Source of the DNA: Gammaproteobacteria bacterium
GTDB taxonomy: Bacteria > Pseudomonadota > Gammaproteobacteria > Pseudomonadales > JAUIET01
Assembly (NCBI GenBank): GCA_030429735.1
Contig: JAUIET010000005.1
Coordinates: 77,905 to 141,904, forward strand
Reading direction: 5' to 3'
Length of the DNA: 64,000 nucleotides
Position 1 is the first letter of the stretch. The number at the start of each line of letters is the position of its first letter. The notes under the pieces are model-generated. The model was not told the DNA's origin and did not search any database. It saw nothing but the letters and a program-made list of their open reading frames with translations. The translations under genes and the position numbers were made by a program. Shown here piece after piece: positions 51,454-59,598 of the stretch.

Positions 51454-52451
51454 TGCGAGTTGCAATCAATGGTTTTGGTCGAATTGGCCGCGCTGTGTTC
51501 CGAATACTGGAAGAGCTTGATGATATAGACGTAGTGGCAATCAACGATCTGTTTGATCCGGAAGCGCTGCGCTATCTGCTTAACTACGACACGGTGATGG
51601 GTCCGTTCGGAAAATCACTGCAGTTACAGGACGGCTTTTTTGTTACCCCAGGAAGCAGAGCAAAGCTGCTGTGCGAGCGTGATCCTGCTGCATTGCCTTG
51701 GGCCGAGATGGGTATAGACGCGGTGGTTGAAGCAACCGGCGCATTCAGAAAGCGCGCACAATTGGAGCAGCACCTGCAAGCCGGTGCCAAGCGTGTGATT
51801 CTCACCGTGCCAGCCTCTGAGCCGATTGACTACACCGTGGTTCTTGGTGTGAATGATCAAGGTTTGACTAAAGAACATAAAATAATTTCGAACGCCAGTT
51901 GCACGACCAATTGCCTGGCACCTATGGCCAAGGTGTTGAATGATAATTTTGGCATTGTTGAAGGTGTGATTAATACGGTGCATGCCTATACCAACGATCA
52001 GCGTCTTGCTGATGTTCCTCATTCCGATTGGCGACGCAGTCGAGCAGCAGCAGAAAATATAATTCCAACATCAACCGGTGCAGCCAAGGCCGTGGGTGAA
52101 GTGCTGCCCGAATTGCAAGGTAAGCTGCACGGCATTGCCGCGCGTGTACCTGTGCCTGATGGTTCGGTGGTTGATTTGTTTGCTACGCTAAATACGGATG
52201 TTAGTTATCAGGACATACATGACGCCGTCAGGGAAGCCGCCAGCACGGAGAGCTTGCATGGTATTCTGGAGTTTACCGACAAACCCATTGTGTCGTCAGA
52301 CATTATCGGCAACTCACATTCGTCAATTTATGACTCCGGGTTTACGGGGGTCACGAATGGTCGCTACGTGCGGGTGCTGAACTGGTATGACAATGAATGG
52401 GGGTATTCAAGCCGCGTATGCGATCTTCTGGGCAAACTAAGCCAATGGTAA
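51453..52451 (+). CDS. gap: Glyceraldehyde-3-phosphate dehydrogenase, type I
   Basis: 332 residues, intact: NGFGRIGR (6-13), ISNASCTTNCLAP with catalytic Cys150, NTVHAYTNDQ with His177, ARVPVPDGSVVD and WYDNEWGYSSRV. Takes glyceraldehyde-3-phosphate made by Eda to 1,3-bisphosphoglycerate. Coupled by TAATG to the upstream pseudo-GAPDH, and its 3' end overlaps the ppc start by seven bases. The gap gene in a HexR/Entner-Doudoroff operon is a recognised arrangement in gammaproteobacteria. Confidence 0.93.
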   Translation: MRVAINGFGRIGRAVFRILEELDDIDVVAINDLFDPEALRYLLNYDTVMGPFGKSLQLQDGFFVTPGSRAKLLCERDPAALPWAEMGIDAVVEATGAFRKRAQLEQHLQAGAKRVILTVPASEPIDYTVVLGVNDQGLTKEHKIISNASCTTNCLAPMAKVLNDNFGIVEGVINTVHAYTNDQRLADVPHSDWRRSRAAAENIIPTSTGAAKAVGEVLPELQGKLHGIAARVPVPDGSVVDLFATLNTDVSYQDIHDAVREAASTESLHGILEFTDKPIVSSDIIGNSHSSIYDSGFTGVTNGRYVRVLNWYDNEWGYSSRVCDLLGKLSQW

Positions 52452-55099
52452 AGCGAGAAAAGGTGCAACACGCGGGTGAGCAGACACACCAACTGCTGCG
52501 TCGCCAGGTTAGCTTGCTCGGCCGTTTGCTGGGCGAGGTAATTGTTGACGCGGAGGGTGCACCGGTTTTTGAAGCCGTTGAGAAAATCCGACAGTTATCC
52601 AAGGCGGCGAGAGCCGAGCCACAATCCGATTATCATCAGCTGCAAGCTGTGCTCGCCGAACTGGACGAAAATCATTTACTGCCAGTGGCGAGAGCGTTCA
52701 ACCAGTTCCTCGCCCTGGCCAATATTGCCGAGCAGCGACATGCTGTTTCGCGTGCGATGGATGAACAGTTTTCGGCCACCAAGGAACTGGAGTCGGTGTT
52801 TGATTTGCTCACCACTTCCGGTGTTGCTGCCAGCGAATTAGAGGCAAACGTTGCAGCGTTGCAAATAGACCTTGTACTCACTGCACACCCTACGGAAATT
52901 ATTCGCCGTACCCTGATACACAAGCACGATGAGATCAGCCGCTGTCTGGATGAGCTTGAGCTAAGTGGTCGCACGCAACGTGAAGAAGCGCTGATCACCA
53001 CTCGATTGCGCGAATTAATCAGTCAGATCTGGCACAGCCAGGATTTCAGGTCGCAACGGCCAACGCCGGTTGATGAGGCGCGCTGGGGCTTTGCGGTAAT
53101 AGAAAATTCTCTGTGGCATGCTGTGCCTGGTTTCTTGCGTCGCCTGAACAGCAGCTTGCTGGCAGCCGGCGCAAAGGGTATCCCATTGGAGGCTGCCCCG
53201 GTACGTTTTAGCTCCTGGATGGGCGGTGATCGTGACGGGAATCCAAATGTCACCGCGAAAGTCAGTCGCGAGGTATTGCTGCTCTGTCGATGGCAAGCTG
53301 CCGATTTGTATCTAAAAGATGTATCTGTGCTGATTGATGAGTTGTCGATGAGCCGTTGCAATTCGGCGCTTAGGTCGTTGGCGGGCGAAACCCAGGAACC
53401 TTACCGTGTGGTTTTGAAATCACTGCGCAAACAATTGCGCAAGACGATGAAATACCTGGAGCAGTCGCTGGAAGGGCAGCGACCGTCCAGCGCTGGGATA
53501 ATCACGGACATTGAGCAATTGTGGCAGCCGCTCTTATGCTGCTACAACTCGCTGGTCAACTGCGGCATGGCAGATATAGCAAACTCCAAGTTGCTCGACA
53601 GCTTGCGGCGGGTGCAGAGCTTTGGCGTGCATTTGATACGCCTTGATTTCCGCCAGGAAGCGTCAGTGCACACGCAGTTGATGTCTGAGCTTACCCAGTA
53701 TTTGGGATTGGGCGATTACGCCCAGTGGAACGAAACCGAGCGTCTTAGTTTCCTGAACGCTGAGCTGACAAATCCCAGGCCCCTCATTCCAGTGGATTGG
53801 CAGCCAAGCGAGGAATCAAATGAGTTGCTGACCACCTGCCGGCTCATTGCCAAGCAGCCGGAGGCTGCGATCGGTGCTTATGTAATATCCATGGCGTCTA
53901 ACGCGTCAGATGTGCTTGCTGTAGAGGTGTTGTTGAAAGCCAGCGGCTGCCGGCAGGCTATCCCTGTCGTGCCATTGTTTGAAACCCTGGCTGATTTGGA
54001 GAATGCGGCATCGGTTGTTGACACCTTGTTGAGTGATGCATCCTACCGGCGGAAAATCGGTCACAGTTTGATGATTATGATCGGCTACTCAGATTCCGCA
54101 AAAGATGCGGGCGTAATGGCAGCGGCCTGGGCGCAGTACCGAGCACAGGAAGAGTTGCTGTCAGTGTGCTCAAACCACGACACAGAGCTAACCTTGTTCC
54201 ACGGTCGTGGCGGCACCATTGGTAGAGGTGGTGCGCCGGCACACTCTGCCTTGCTGTCGCAGCCCCCAGGCTCGCTGAAGGGTGGTTTGAGGGTTACCGA
54301 ACAAGGTGAAATGATACGCACTAAACTGGGCCTGAGCTCTATTGCGATCAAGACGCTTGCGCTGTATACCAGCGCAATTCTGCAGGCCAATTTGCTGGAG
54401 CCACCAAAACCCAAGCAGGAATGGCGACAAGTAATGGATGGTTTGGCTACGCGATCTTGCGACCACTACCGCTATTGGGTGCAGCAGAATCCAGACTTTG
54501 TTCGCTATTTTCGACAAGCCACACCCGAGCTGGAGCTGGCTAAGCTACGTATTGGCTCCAGACCATCGCGTCGCCGTTCTGACAACAGCATCAGCAGCTT
54601 GCGCGCTATACCCTGGATTTTTGCCTGGAGTCAGAATCGCCTGTTGCTTCCGGCATGGCTTGGTGCAGCGCAGGCGCTGGGTGAACTGCTGCAGCAAGGT
54701 GAGCGAGACGTGCTCAAGGACATGCAGGATCAGTGGCCATTTTTTGCCACCCGATTATCCATGCTGGAAATGGTGTTTGCGAAGTCCGATGCCGATCTGT
54801 CAGCGTTTTACGATGCCAGCCTGGTTGAAGACCCGCTGCAGTTCATTGGTCAGCAGTTACGTGAGCAACTGGCTTCGGACACCCAAACCCTGCTGGCCAT
54901 TATTGAATCAGAGTCTTTGCTGGAAAATGAAAGCTGGGCAAAAACCACGATAGGTCTTCGCAATGTGTATACCGATCCGCTCAACGTGCTGCAAGTAGAG
55001 TTTTTGAAGCGCGACCGGAAAAATCCGGATCCTTTGCTGGACGAAGCGATCATGGTCACCATTGCTGGCATTGCCGCAGGAATGAGGAATACCGGCTAG
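52445..55099 (+). CDS. ppc: Phosphoenolpyruvate carboxylase
   Basis: 884 residues. Signatures: LTAHPTEIIRR with the catalytic His, GGDRDGNPNVT, IGYSDSAKDAG, FHGRGGTIGRGGAP and the C-terminal ITIAGIAAGMRNTG type ending. Carboxylates PEP to oxaloacetate, an anaplerotic sink for Entner-Doudoroff carbon. The ATG at 52445 overlaps the gap stop; a longer frame from 52397 overlaps gap further and has no family support. Last gene of the HexR-linked operon. Confidence 0.92.
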   Translation: MVKREKVQHAGEQTHQLLRRQVSLLGRLLGEVIVDAEGAPVFEAVEKIRQLSKAARAEPQSDYHQLQAVLAELDENHLLPVARAFNQFLALANIAEQRHAVSRAMDEQFSATKELESVFDLLTTSGVAASELEANVAALQIDLVLTAHPTEIIRRTLIHKHDEISRCLDELELSGRTQREEALITTRLRELISQIWHSQDFRSQRPTPVDEARWGFAVIENSLWHAVPGFLRRLNSSLLAAGAKGIPLEAAPVRFSSWMGGDRDGNPNVTAKVSREVLLLCRWQAADLYLKDVSVLIDELSMSRCNSALRSLAGETQEPYRVVLKSLRKQLRKTMKYLEQSLEGQRPSSAGIITDIEQLWQPLLCCYNSLVNCGMADIANSKLLDSLRRVQSFGVHLIRLDFRQEASVHTQLMSELTQYLGLGDYAQWNETERLSFLNAELTNPRPLIPVDWQPSEESNELLTTCRLIAKQPEAAIGAYVISMASNASDVLAVEVLLKASGCRQAIPVVPLFETLADLENAASVVDTLLSDASYRRKIGHSLMIMIGYSDSAKDAGVMAAAWAQYRAQEELLSVCSNHDTELTLFHGRGGTIGRGGAPAHSALLSQPPGSLKGGLRVTEQGEMIRTKLGLSSIAIKTLALYTSAILQANLLEPPKPKQEWRQVMDGLATRSCDHYRYWVQQNPDFVRYFRQATPELELAKLRIGSRPSRRRSDNSISSLRAIPWIFAWSQNRLLLPAWLGAAQALGELLQQGERDVLKDMQDQWPFFATRLSMLEMVFAKSDADLSAFYDASLVEDPLQFIGQQLREQLASDTQTLLAIIESESLLENESWAKTTIGLRNVYTDPLNVLQVEFLKRDRKNPDPLLDEAIMVTIAGIAAGMRNTG

Positions 55100-55144
55100 C
55101 ACATTTTCTCAGTTAAGATAACTTACTACCAAGTAGGAACAGAC

Positions 55145-55489
55145 ATGCCACATTTCGTTGTTGATTGTTCGGAAAACGTTTTGCTCTCTCAGGATGGAGA
55201 CACAATCACCGAGAGGGTTCATATTGCCGCAAGCTCAACTGAGCTGTTTAGCGAAAGCAATATTCAAGTCAGAGTGAATGCTTTTCAACATCACCGGATC
55301 GGCAATAAAAAAGAAGACTTTATTCAGGTATTTGCCCATATATTGGAAGGCAGAACAACGGAACAAAAAGTACGGCTGTCAAAATCAGTGATCGCGACGC
55401 TCTCTGAGATGTTTCCCGATGTTGCGACGATAGGCATTGATATCATTGACCTGGAGAAGGGCACGGGCTTCAATAAGACGATGTTCTAA
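55145..55489 (+). CDS. 5-carboxymethyl-2-hydroxymuconate isomerase-family tautomerase
   Basis: 114 residues with Pro2 (MPHFVVDCSENV), the catalytic amine of the tautomerase superfamily, and the CHMI-family blocks VHIAASSTELFSESNIQVRV, RTTEQKVRLSKSV and GIDIIDLEKGTGFNK. HpaF-type enzymes convert keto/enol forms of an aromatic-degradation intermediate, but no aromatic-degradation genes are near. It lies between ppc and the alginate cluster, so action on an unsaturated keto-sugar intermediate is conceivable; this is only inference. Convergent with the symporter, with 4 bases overlap. Confidence 0.7.
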   Translation: MPHFVVDCSENVLLSQDGDTITERVHIAASSTELFSESNIQVRVNAFQHHRIGNKKEDFIQVFAHILEGRTTEQKVRLSKSVIATLSEMFPDVATIGIDIIDLEKGTGFNKTMF

Positions 55490-57228
55490 ACGGTGCTGGC
55501 ATGCTTGCGCAATAGCACACCTATTGTCAAAACAATCGCTGCGCAAACCACAAACATAGTTCTTCCCCAGATTGGGTTCGGAATAAGGGCCATTAATAGC
55601 ATGCCCGCGCCCATACAGCTCACCATTGTGCCCAGTTTGTGGCGTTGTAGACGGTCATAATCGTTTTGCTCGGAATCGGCAATCACCGGTTTCTCAAGAT
55701 CTTTGAAGAAGCTATCTGTTGCTTGCTTGTGTAGATCTTCTTGCTCATTGTAGAAAAAGCGGGTAGAACAAAAGAAACCGGCGGTTATAAAGAGTTGTGC
55801 TGCCAGGGTTAAAATCAGATTCATGTCTGCTGTCTCCCGGTGGGTCAAAACATCCAACCCTATCCAGTCAGCAACAAGCTCTGCCGTGATAACGTTCATC
55901 ATTAGCCAGGACACCAACAGGCCAATTAGAACCGTAAGCCAAGGCGCCCACTGGGGCGTTTTCTTGATAAACAGACCAAACAGCAGTGGTATCAATATAG
56001 GTACCTGGATCATCGCGGACACTGACATCATCAAGTCAAACAGGCTGAATTCTTTCAGTGATTTGAAGTACAGAGCCATTGCGATAACGACTAAACCACT
56101 AAAGAAGCTGAGCAACTTGCTGGTGAAAAGCAGCTGCTTGTCGCTGGCCTGCTTGTCGTACTTCGTTAAAAGCGGTTGGTAAATGCTACGCACAAAGATG
56201 CCAGCGTTTTTGTTCAGCGCAGAGTCCATTGACGACATTGATGCGGCAAACAAGCCGGCAACAAGCAGGCCTACTGTTCCTATCGGCATCGCGTTGCGCA
56301 CAAACACCAGGTACACCGCGTCTGCCGCTTTGTTGCCTAGCTCCGGATAGGCCGCTGCTGCGTCGGGGTACAAGATTGCAGAAGCCCATGGAGGAATAAA
56401 CCAGACGATGCTGCCGATACCCATTAACAGCATGGCAAACAATGCAGCCTTTCGGGCATTTGCTGAATCTCTGGCGTTCAGAAAGCGAAATGAGTCGTTG
56501 ATGTTCATTATGGTTATTAGCTGCTTGGCCAGGAAGAACACGAAAGTGCCAACCAGCAGCAGTCCATAATTCATATCGGGCCCCATGATGAAACCCGAAG
56601 GAAAGTTGCTCACTAACTCCACCGGCCCACCTACTTTCAGCAAAGCGACAAGTGCGCAAGCAACGGAAACCACGGCGACAACCAGTGTCTGTACAAAGTC
56701 TGATGCGACAACACCCCAGGCACCCGATAATACTGAAACAAACATAACAGCCAGCCCGGTTGCGATTATTGTCGTGCTGATGTCAGTATTGAAAACTGCA
56801 CTGGTAAAAACGCCCAGCGCGTTCAGCCAAATCCCGGCATTGATAAAACTGAAAATAATAAGCGCAAACGAAAAAAACATTTCGTTCTGACTGCCAAACC
56901 GCCGACGAATGCCTTCAGTGGGAGTATCAACTCGCATCTGTCTGAATCTGTGCGAGAAATAGGCCCAACCGCAAAAATACGAGAAGGTGTTGGCTAGAAA
57001 CACCAGGCTGACGGCAAAGCCGTCAGTAAATGCTTTTCCCGCGGCGCCGGTGAAAGTCCAGGCTGAAAACTGTGCCATAAATGCAGTTGAGCCAACCATC
57101 CACCACAGCATTCTACCGCCGCCACGGAAGTAATCGCTGGTGGATTGCCTTGCCATTTGCTTGAAGGTAAAACCAATACCCACAACAAGCAGAAAGTAAG
57201 CCGCTATGACTGCATATTCGTAGAACAT
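55486..57228 (-). CDS. Sodium:solute symporter (SSS family)
   Basis: 580 residues, about 14 membrane helices. N-terminal signature YFRGGGRMLWWMVGSTAFMAQFSAWTFTG and the later VAGLFAASMSSMDSALNKNAG are family markers. In alginate clusters of this kind a sodium symporter usually imports the unsaturated monouronate or short oligouronates; the same role is inferred here from neighbours, not from the sequence. Last gene of the GntR-Gfo/Idh-symporter unit on the minus strand. Confidence 0.8.
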   Translation of the reverse strand: MFYEYAVIAAYFLLVVGIGFTFKQMARQSTSDYFRGGGRMLWWMVGSTAFMAQFSAWTFTGAAGKAFTDGFAVSLVFLANTFSYFCGWAYFSHRFRQMRVDTPTEGIRRRFGSQNEMFFSFALIIFSFINAGIWLNALGVFTSAVFNTDISTTIIATGLAVMFVSVLSGAWGVVASDFVQTLVVAVVSVACALVALLKVGGPVELVSNFPSGFIMGPDMNYGLLLVGTFVFFLAKQLITIMNINDSFRFLNARDSANARKAALFAMLLMGIGSIVWFIPPWASAILYPDAAAAYPELGNKAADAVYLVFVRNAMPIGTVGLLVAGLFAASMSSMDSALNKNAGIFVRSIYQPLLTKYDKQASDKQLLFTSKLLSFFSGLVVIAMALYFKSLKEFSLFDLMMSVSAMIQVPILIPLLFGLFIKKTPQWAPWLTVLIGLLVSWLMMNVITAELVADWIGLDVLTHRETADMNLILTLAAQLFITAGFFCSTRFFYNEQEDLHKQATDSFFKDLEKPVIADSEQNDYDRLQRHKLGTMVSCMGAGMLLMALIPNPIWGRTMFVVCAAIVLTIGVLLRKHASTV

Positions 57229-57246
57229 GGCGATAGCCTTGTCGAT

Positions 57247-58386
57247 TTACTGGAGTTGGCTCACGTCCGTCCAGTTGGAATTCTCTCGAATCAAGTCGAT
57301 CAGTTGTTGGTATCGGCTTCCGTCTTTGAAGGTTTGGTAGGGTGCTACGGATTCACCGTTAATATCTCGCACGAATTCGCGAACCAGGTATTGCCAGTTC
57401 CTTTCAGTATCCCCTTTCACGTCAGGTACGTCGGCGGCAATGTCAGTGGGCAATTCTGTTTCGACCCAGTTCTTGTTCGCGCCGTAAAGGTACAAAGGGC
57501 CAGCGCCATAGTGGCCCTTAATGTAGATGGCGCCTTCGCTACCATAAAAAACAATGCAGTCATCGCCAAAGCGGGGGTGAAGCCCGCCATGCTTGAACAG
57601 TACTGACACCGGCTTTCGTGCCAACTGGCTTTCCAGCTGCGCCAGTACGGTGTAAGACCATTCAACATTGGACTCACCCCACTGTAGCGATGGGTCGGCA
57701 AGATCCTGCGGTATGAAATCGCGTCTGGTTTTGAAGTTATGCACACCCTCCACGATGGGTGCTCTGCCAAGGTCATCGCGAACTTCGCCCATAATCGACA
57801 GGATCTTTTCGCCAATCACCGATGTAACAATGGACAATTTGTGGGTGAAGTTGTTGTTGAGTCGCCCACCTCCGTCTTCTTTGCGATGGGACCAACCGAA
57901 CGGTATATCGCGCTCCAGATTGAAATGTGAAATGCATTCCACTTCCAGGGGTTCGCCAATTGCGCCGCTAGTAACCAGCCTTTTGGCGTGGAGGACTTCC
58001 GGCATGTATCTGAAACTGGAAGCAAACGCTGTTTTTACGCCTTTGTCTTCCGCTCTGCGGTAAAGATCTACTGCTGATGCGCCGCTTTCAGTAAGCGGTT
58101 TGTCACAAAAAACATGACACCCAAAATTGATGGCTTGCTTGATAGGTTGATAATGTGCCCCACCCGGTGTTGCGATGGACACTACATCGGGTTCGCAATC
58201 AGTGAGTGCTTGCTTCCAATCTGTTCCCGCATAGGGGATCCCAAGGTCTTGGGCTACCTGCTTTACAATACTACTTGTTCGACCGACGATACCGACTACG
58301 TTGGCACCCGCTTTCCGAAAAGCGTCGGCATGTCCTTGGCCCGCAAACCCGGTTCCGAAAATTAAAACCTTAATTGTGTCTGCCAA
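57247..58386 (-). CDS. Gfo/Idh/MocA-family oxidoreductase
   Basis: 379 residues. N-terminal Rossmann fold with LIFGTGFAGQGHADAFRKAG, conserved DKPLTE with the usual catalytic Lys in the EKP-type motif, and a C-terminal alpha/beta substrate domain (GGGRLNNNFTHKLSIV with the catalytic-type His). Expected to oxidise or reduce a sugar or sugar acid with NAD(P). Its substrate may be a uronate derived from alginate, since it sits between the GntR regulator and the symporter, but no published pathway step is assigned. Confidence 0.75.
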   Translation of the reverse strand: MADTIKVLIFGTGFAGQGHADAFRKAGANVVGIVGRTSSIVKQVAQDLGIPYAGTDWKQALTDCEPDVVSIATPGGAHYQPIKQAINFGCHVFCDKPLTESGASAVDLYRRAEDKGVKTAFASSFRYMPEVLHAKRLVTSGAIGEPLEVECISHFNLERDIPFGWSHRKEDGGGRLNNNFTHKLSIVTSVIGEKILSIMGEVRDDLGRAPIVEGVHNFKTRRDFIPQDLADPSLQWGESNVEWSYTVLAQLESQLARKPVSVLFKHGGLHPRFGDDCIVFYGSEGAIYIKGHYGAGPLYLYGANKNWVETELPTDIAADVPDVKGDTERNWQYLVREFVRDINGESVAPYQTFKDGSRYQQLIDLIRENSNWTDVSQLQ

Positions 58387-58532
58387 GGCACTCTCCTGTT
58401 GTCGCTAGACCTTATGTGATTTCACTTCCAGTACGAGAACGCCCAGCCATTTGCGACGAACGCTGCAAGGTAGGTGCGCTTGCAAGAAAACAAGTATTAC
58501 ATCAATAGCGACAAGCCTGTTCGAACTGCAGG

Positions 58533-59294
58533 TTAATCTCGCTGGTTGAGAGCTGTGCCATTGAGATAGCGCTGCCTGCTGGCCGATGCTTTGCTTCGCA
58601 ATTCCTGCAGAGCCATTTCTTCGGTGATATCAATCATCGAGCCCAGCAGTCGCGTGAAATGTGCACGCATCGCCTCGCGCGCGCCTGTGGCGTCCCTGTT
58701 GCGCAATGCGGTGAGTACTTCTTCGTGCTCAGAACGTCGGTCTTTGCCGTCTTCACTTGCGCATATTGCAGAATGCACGTCTCTGATGGCGGGCAAACCG
58801 GTGCGCATTTTCCACAGGTTCTCGATCGTGTATTGCACCGCGGCGTTGCCGGATGCTGCGGCAATGGCCAGATGGAACTCCTGGTCAGCACGTTGCGATG
58901 CTTCTTCATCGGCAGGGTTATCGCTGGACATGGTTTCAATCAGTCCTTGCAGGTGTTCCAGTGTTTCATCATCAATAACACGTGCTGCCAATGCAGCGGC
59001 TTCAGACTCAAACAGTGACCGTGCTTCGGTAAGTTCGAACGCGCTGACGTCGGGGACAGATGTGTGTGTATTTGTTCCGGGTTCCATTACGTAAACCCCG
59101 GAACCGGTTTTGATCCCTAAATAGCCCAGCGCCTGCAAGGCTATCTCGGCTTCGCGCACAGTGACCCTGCTGACTTGAAACTGCTCTGCCAGCTCTCTTT
59201 CGCCAGGCAATCTGCTGCCTGGGGGGTAAGCGCCATCCTGAATCAATTGCTTTATTTGATCGGCAACCTGATGATATAGCCGTTTGTCGTTCAT
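58533..59294 (-). CDS. GntR-family (FCD-type) transcriptional regulator
   Basis: 253 residues. N-terminal winged helix QVADQIKQLIQDGAYPPGSR, LPGERELAEQFQVSRVTVRE, IKTGSGVYV; C-terminal FCD effector domain (FELTEARSLFESEAAALAAR, ADQEFHLAIAAASGNAAV with metal-ligand Asp/His, RSEHEEVLTALRNRD). Start at 59294 with a G-rich ribosome site; an extension to 59363 lacks homology. Divergent from the PL17 lyase, with an operator-like palindrome between. Effector is probably an alginate breakdown product such as KDG (inference). Confidence 0.85.
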   Translation of the reverse strand: MNDKRLYHQVADQIKQLIQDGAYPPGSRLPGERELAEQFQVSRVTVREAEIALQALGYLGIKTGSGVYVMEPGTNTHTSVPDVSAFELTEARSLFESEAAALAARVIDDETLEHLQGLIETMSSDNPADEEASQRADQEFHLAIAAASGNAAVQYTIENLWKMRTGLPAIRDVHSAICASEDGKDRRSEHEEVLTALRNRDATGAREAMRAHFTRLLGSMIDITEEMALQELRSKASASRQRYLNGTALNQRD

Positions 59295-59497
59295 AGCCCC
59301 CCCTAGACGGATAAGACCGCTGGCCTTTCCAGTAACACCGCAATAGTTACAGAAAGTGACCAAATTTCAAGCTTATTCGAATGACACGCGCTTCATTGGC
59401 GGTGCATTCGACGCTCAATTGAAGAATGCTGGCTTCTCCTTATTCAATCCTTTGATCTGCCCGATGCCAATCACCCCAGTTTATACCAGCAATGTTA

Positions 59498-59529
59498 ATT
59501 GGTCCTACCAAATAAATCAAATTGGTATG
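59498..59529. promoter_or_regulatory. GntR/FadR-type operator and adjacent TTGGTAT motif
   Basis: TGGTCCTACCA at 59500-59510 fits the FadR-subfamily consensus TNGTNNNACNA, extended to TTGGTCCTACCAA. Nine bases further is AATTGGTATG (59520-59529), a 10-mer repeated exactly upstream of the SDR gene (62869-62878). The 304-bp divergent region 59295-59598 holds no gene. Confidence 0.55.
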
Positions 59530-59598
59530 ATGATTTATTGCAAAAAAACCCCGATTGGTTTATAAATCTCGTCCTATCAAACTGTCGCAGCGCTCGCA

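Noticed and set aside
55112-55135. A CTAC-CAA-GTAG palindrome upstream of the tautomerase gene, considered as a HexR site
   Set aside because: The arms are only four bases and lack the TTGT/ACAA ends of the palindrome at 45604.
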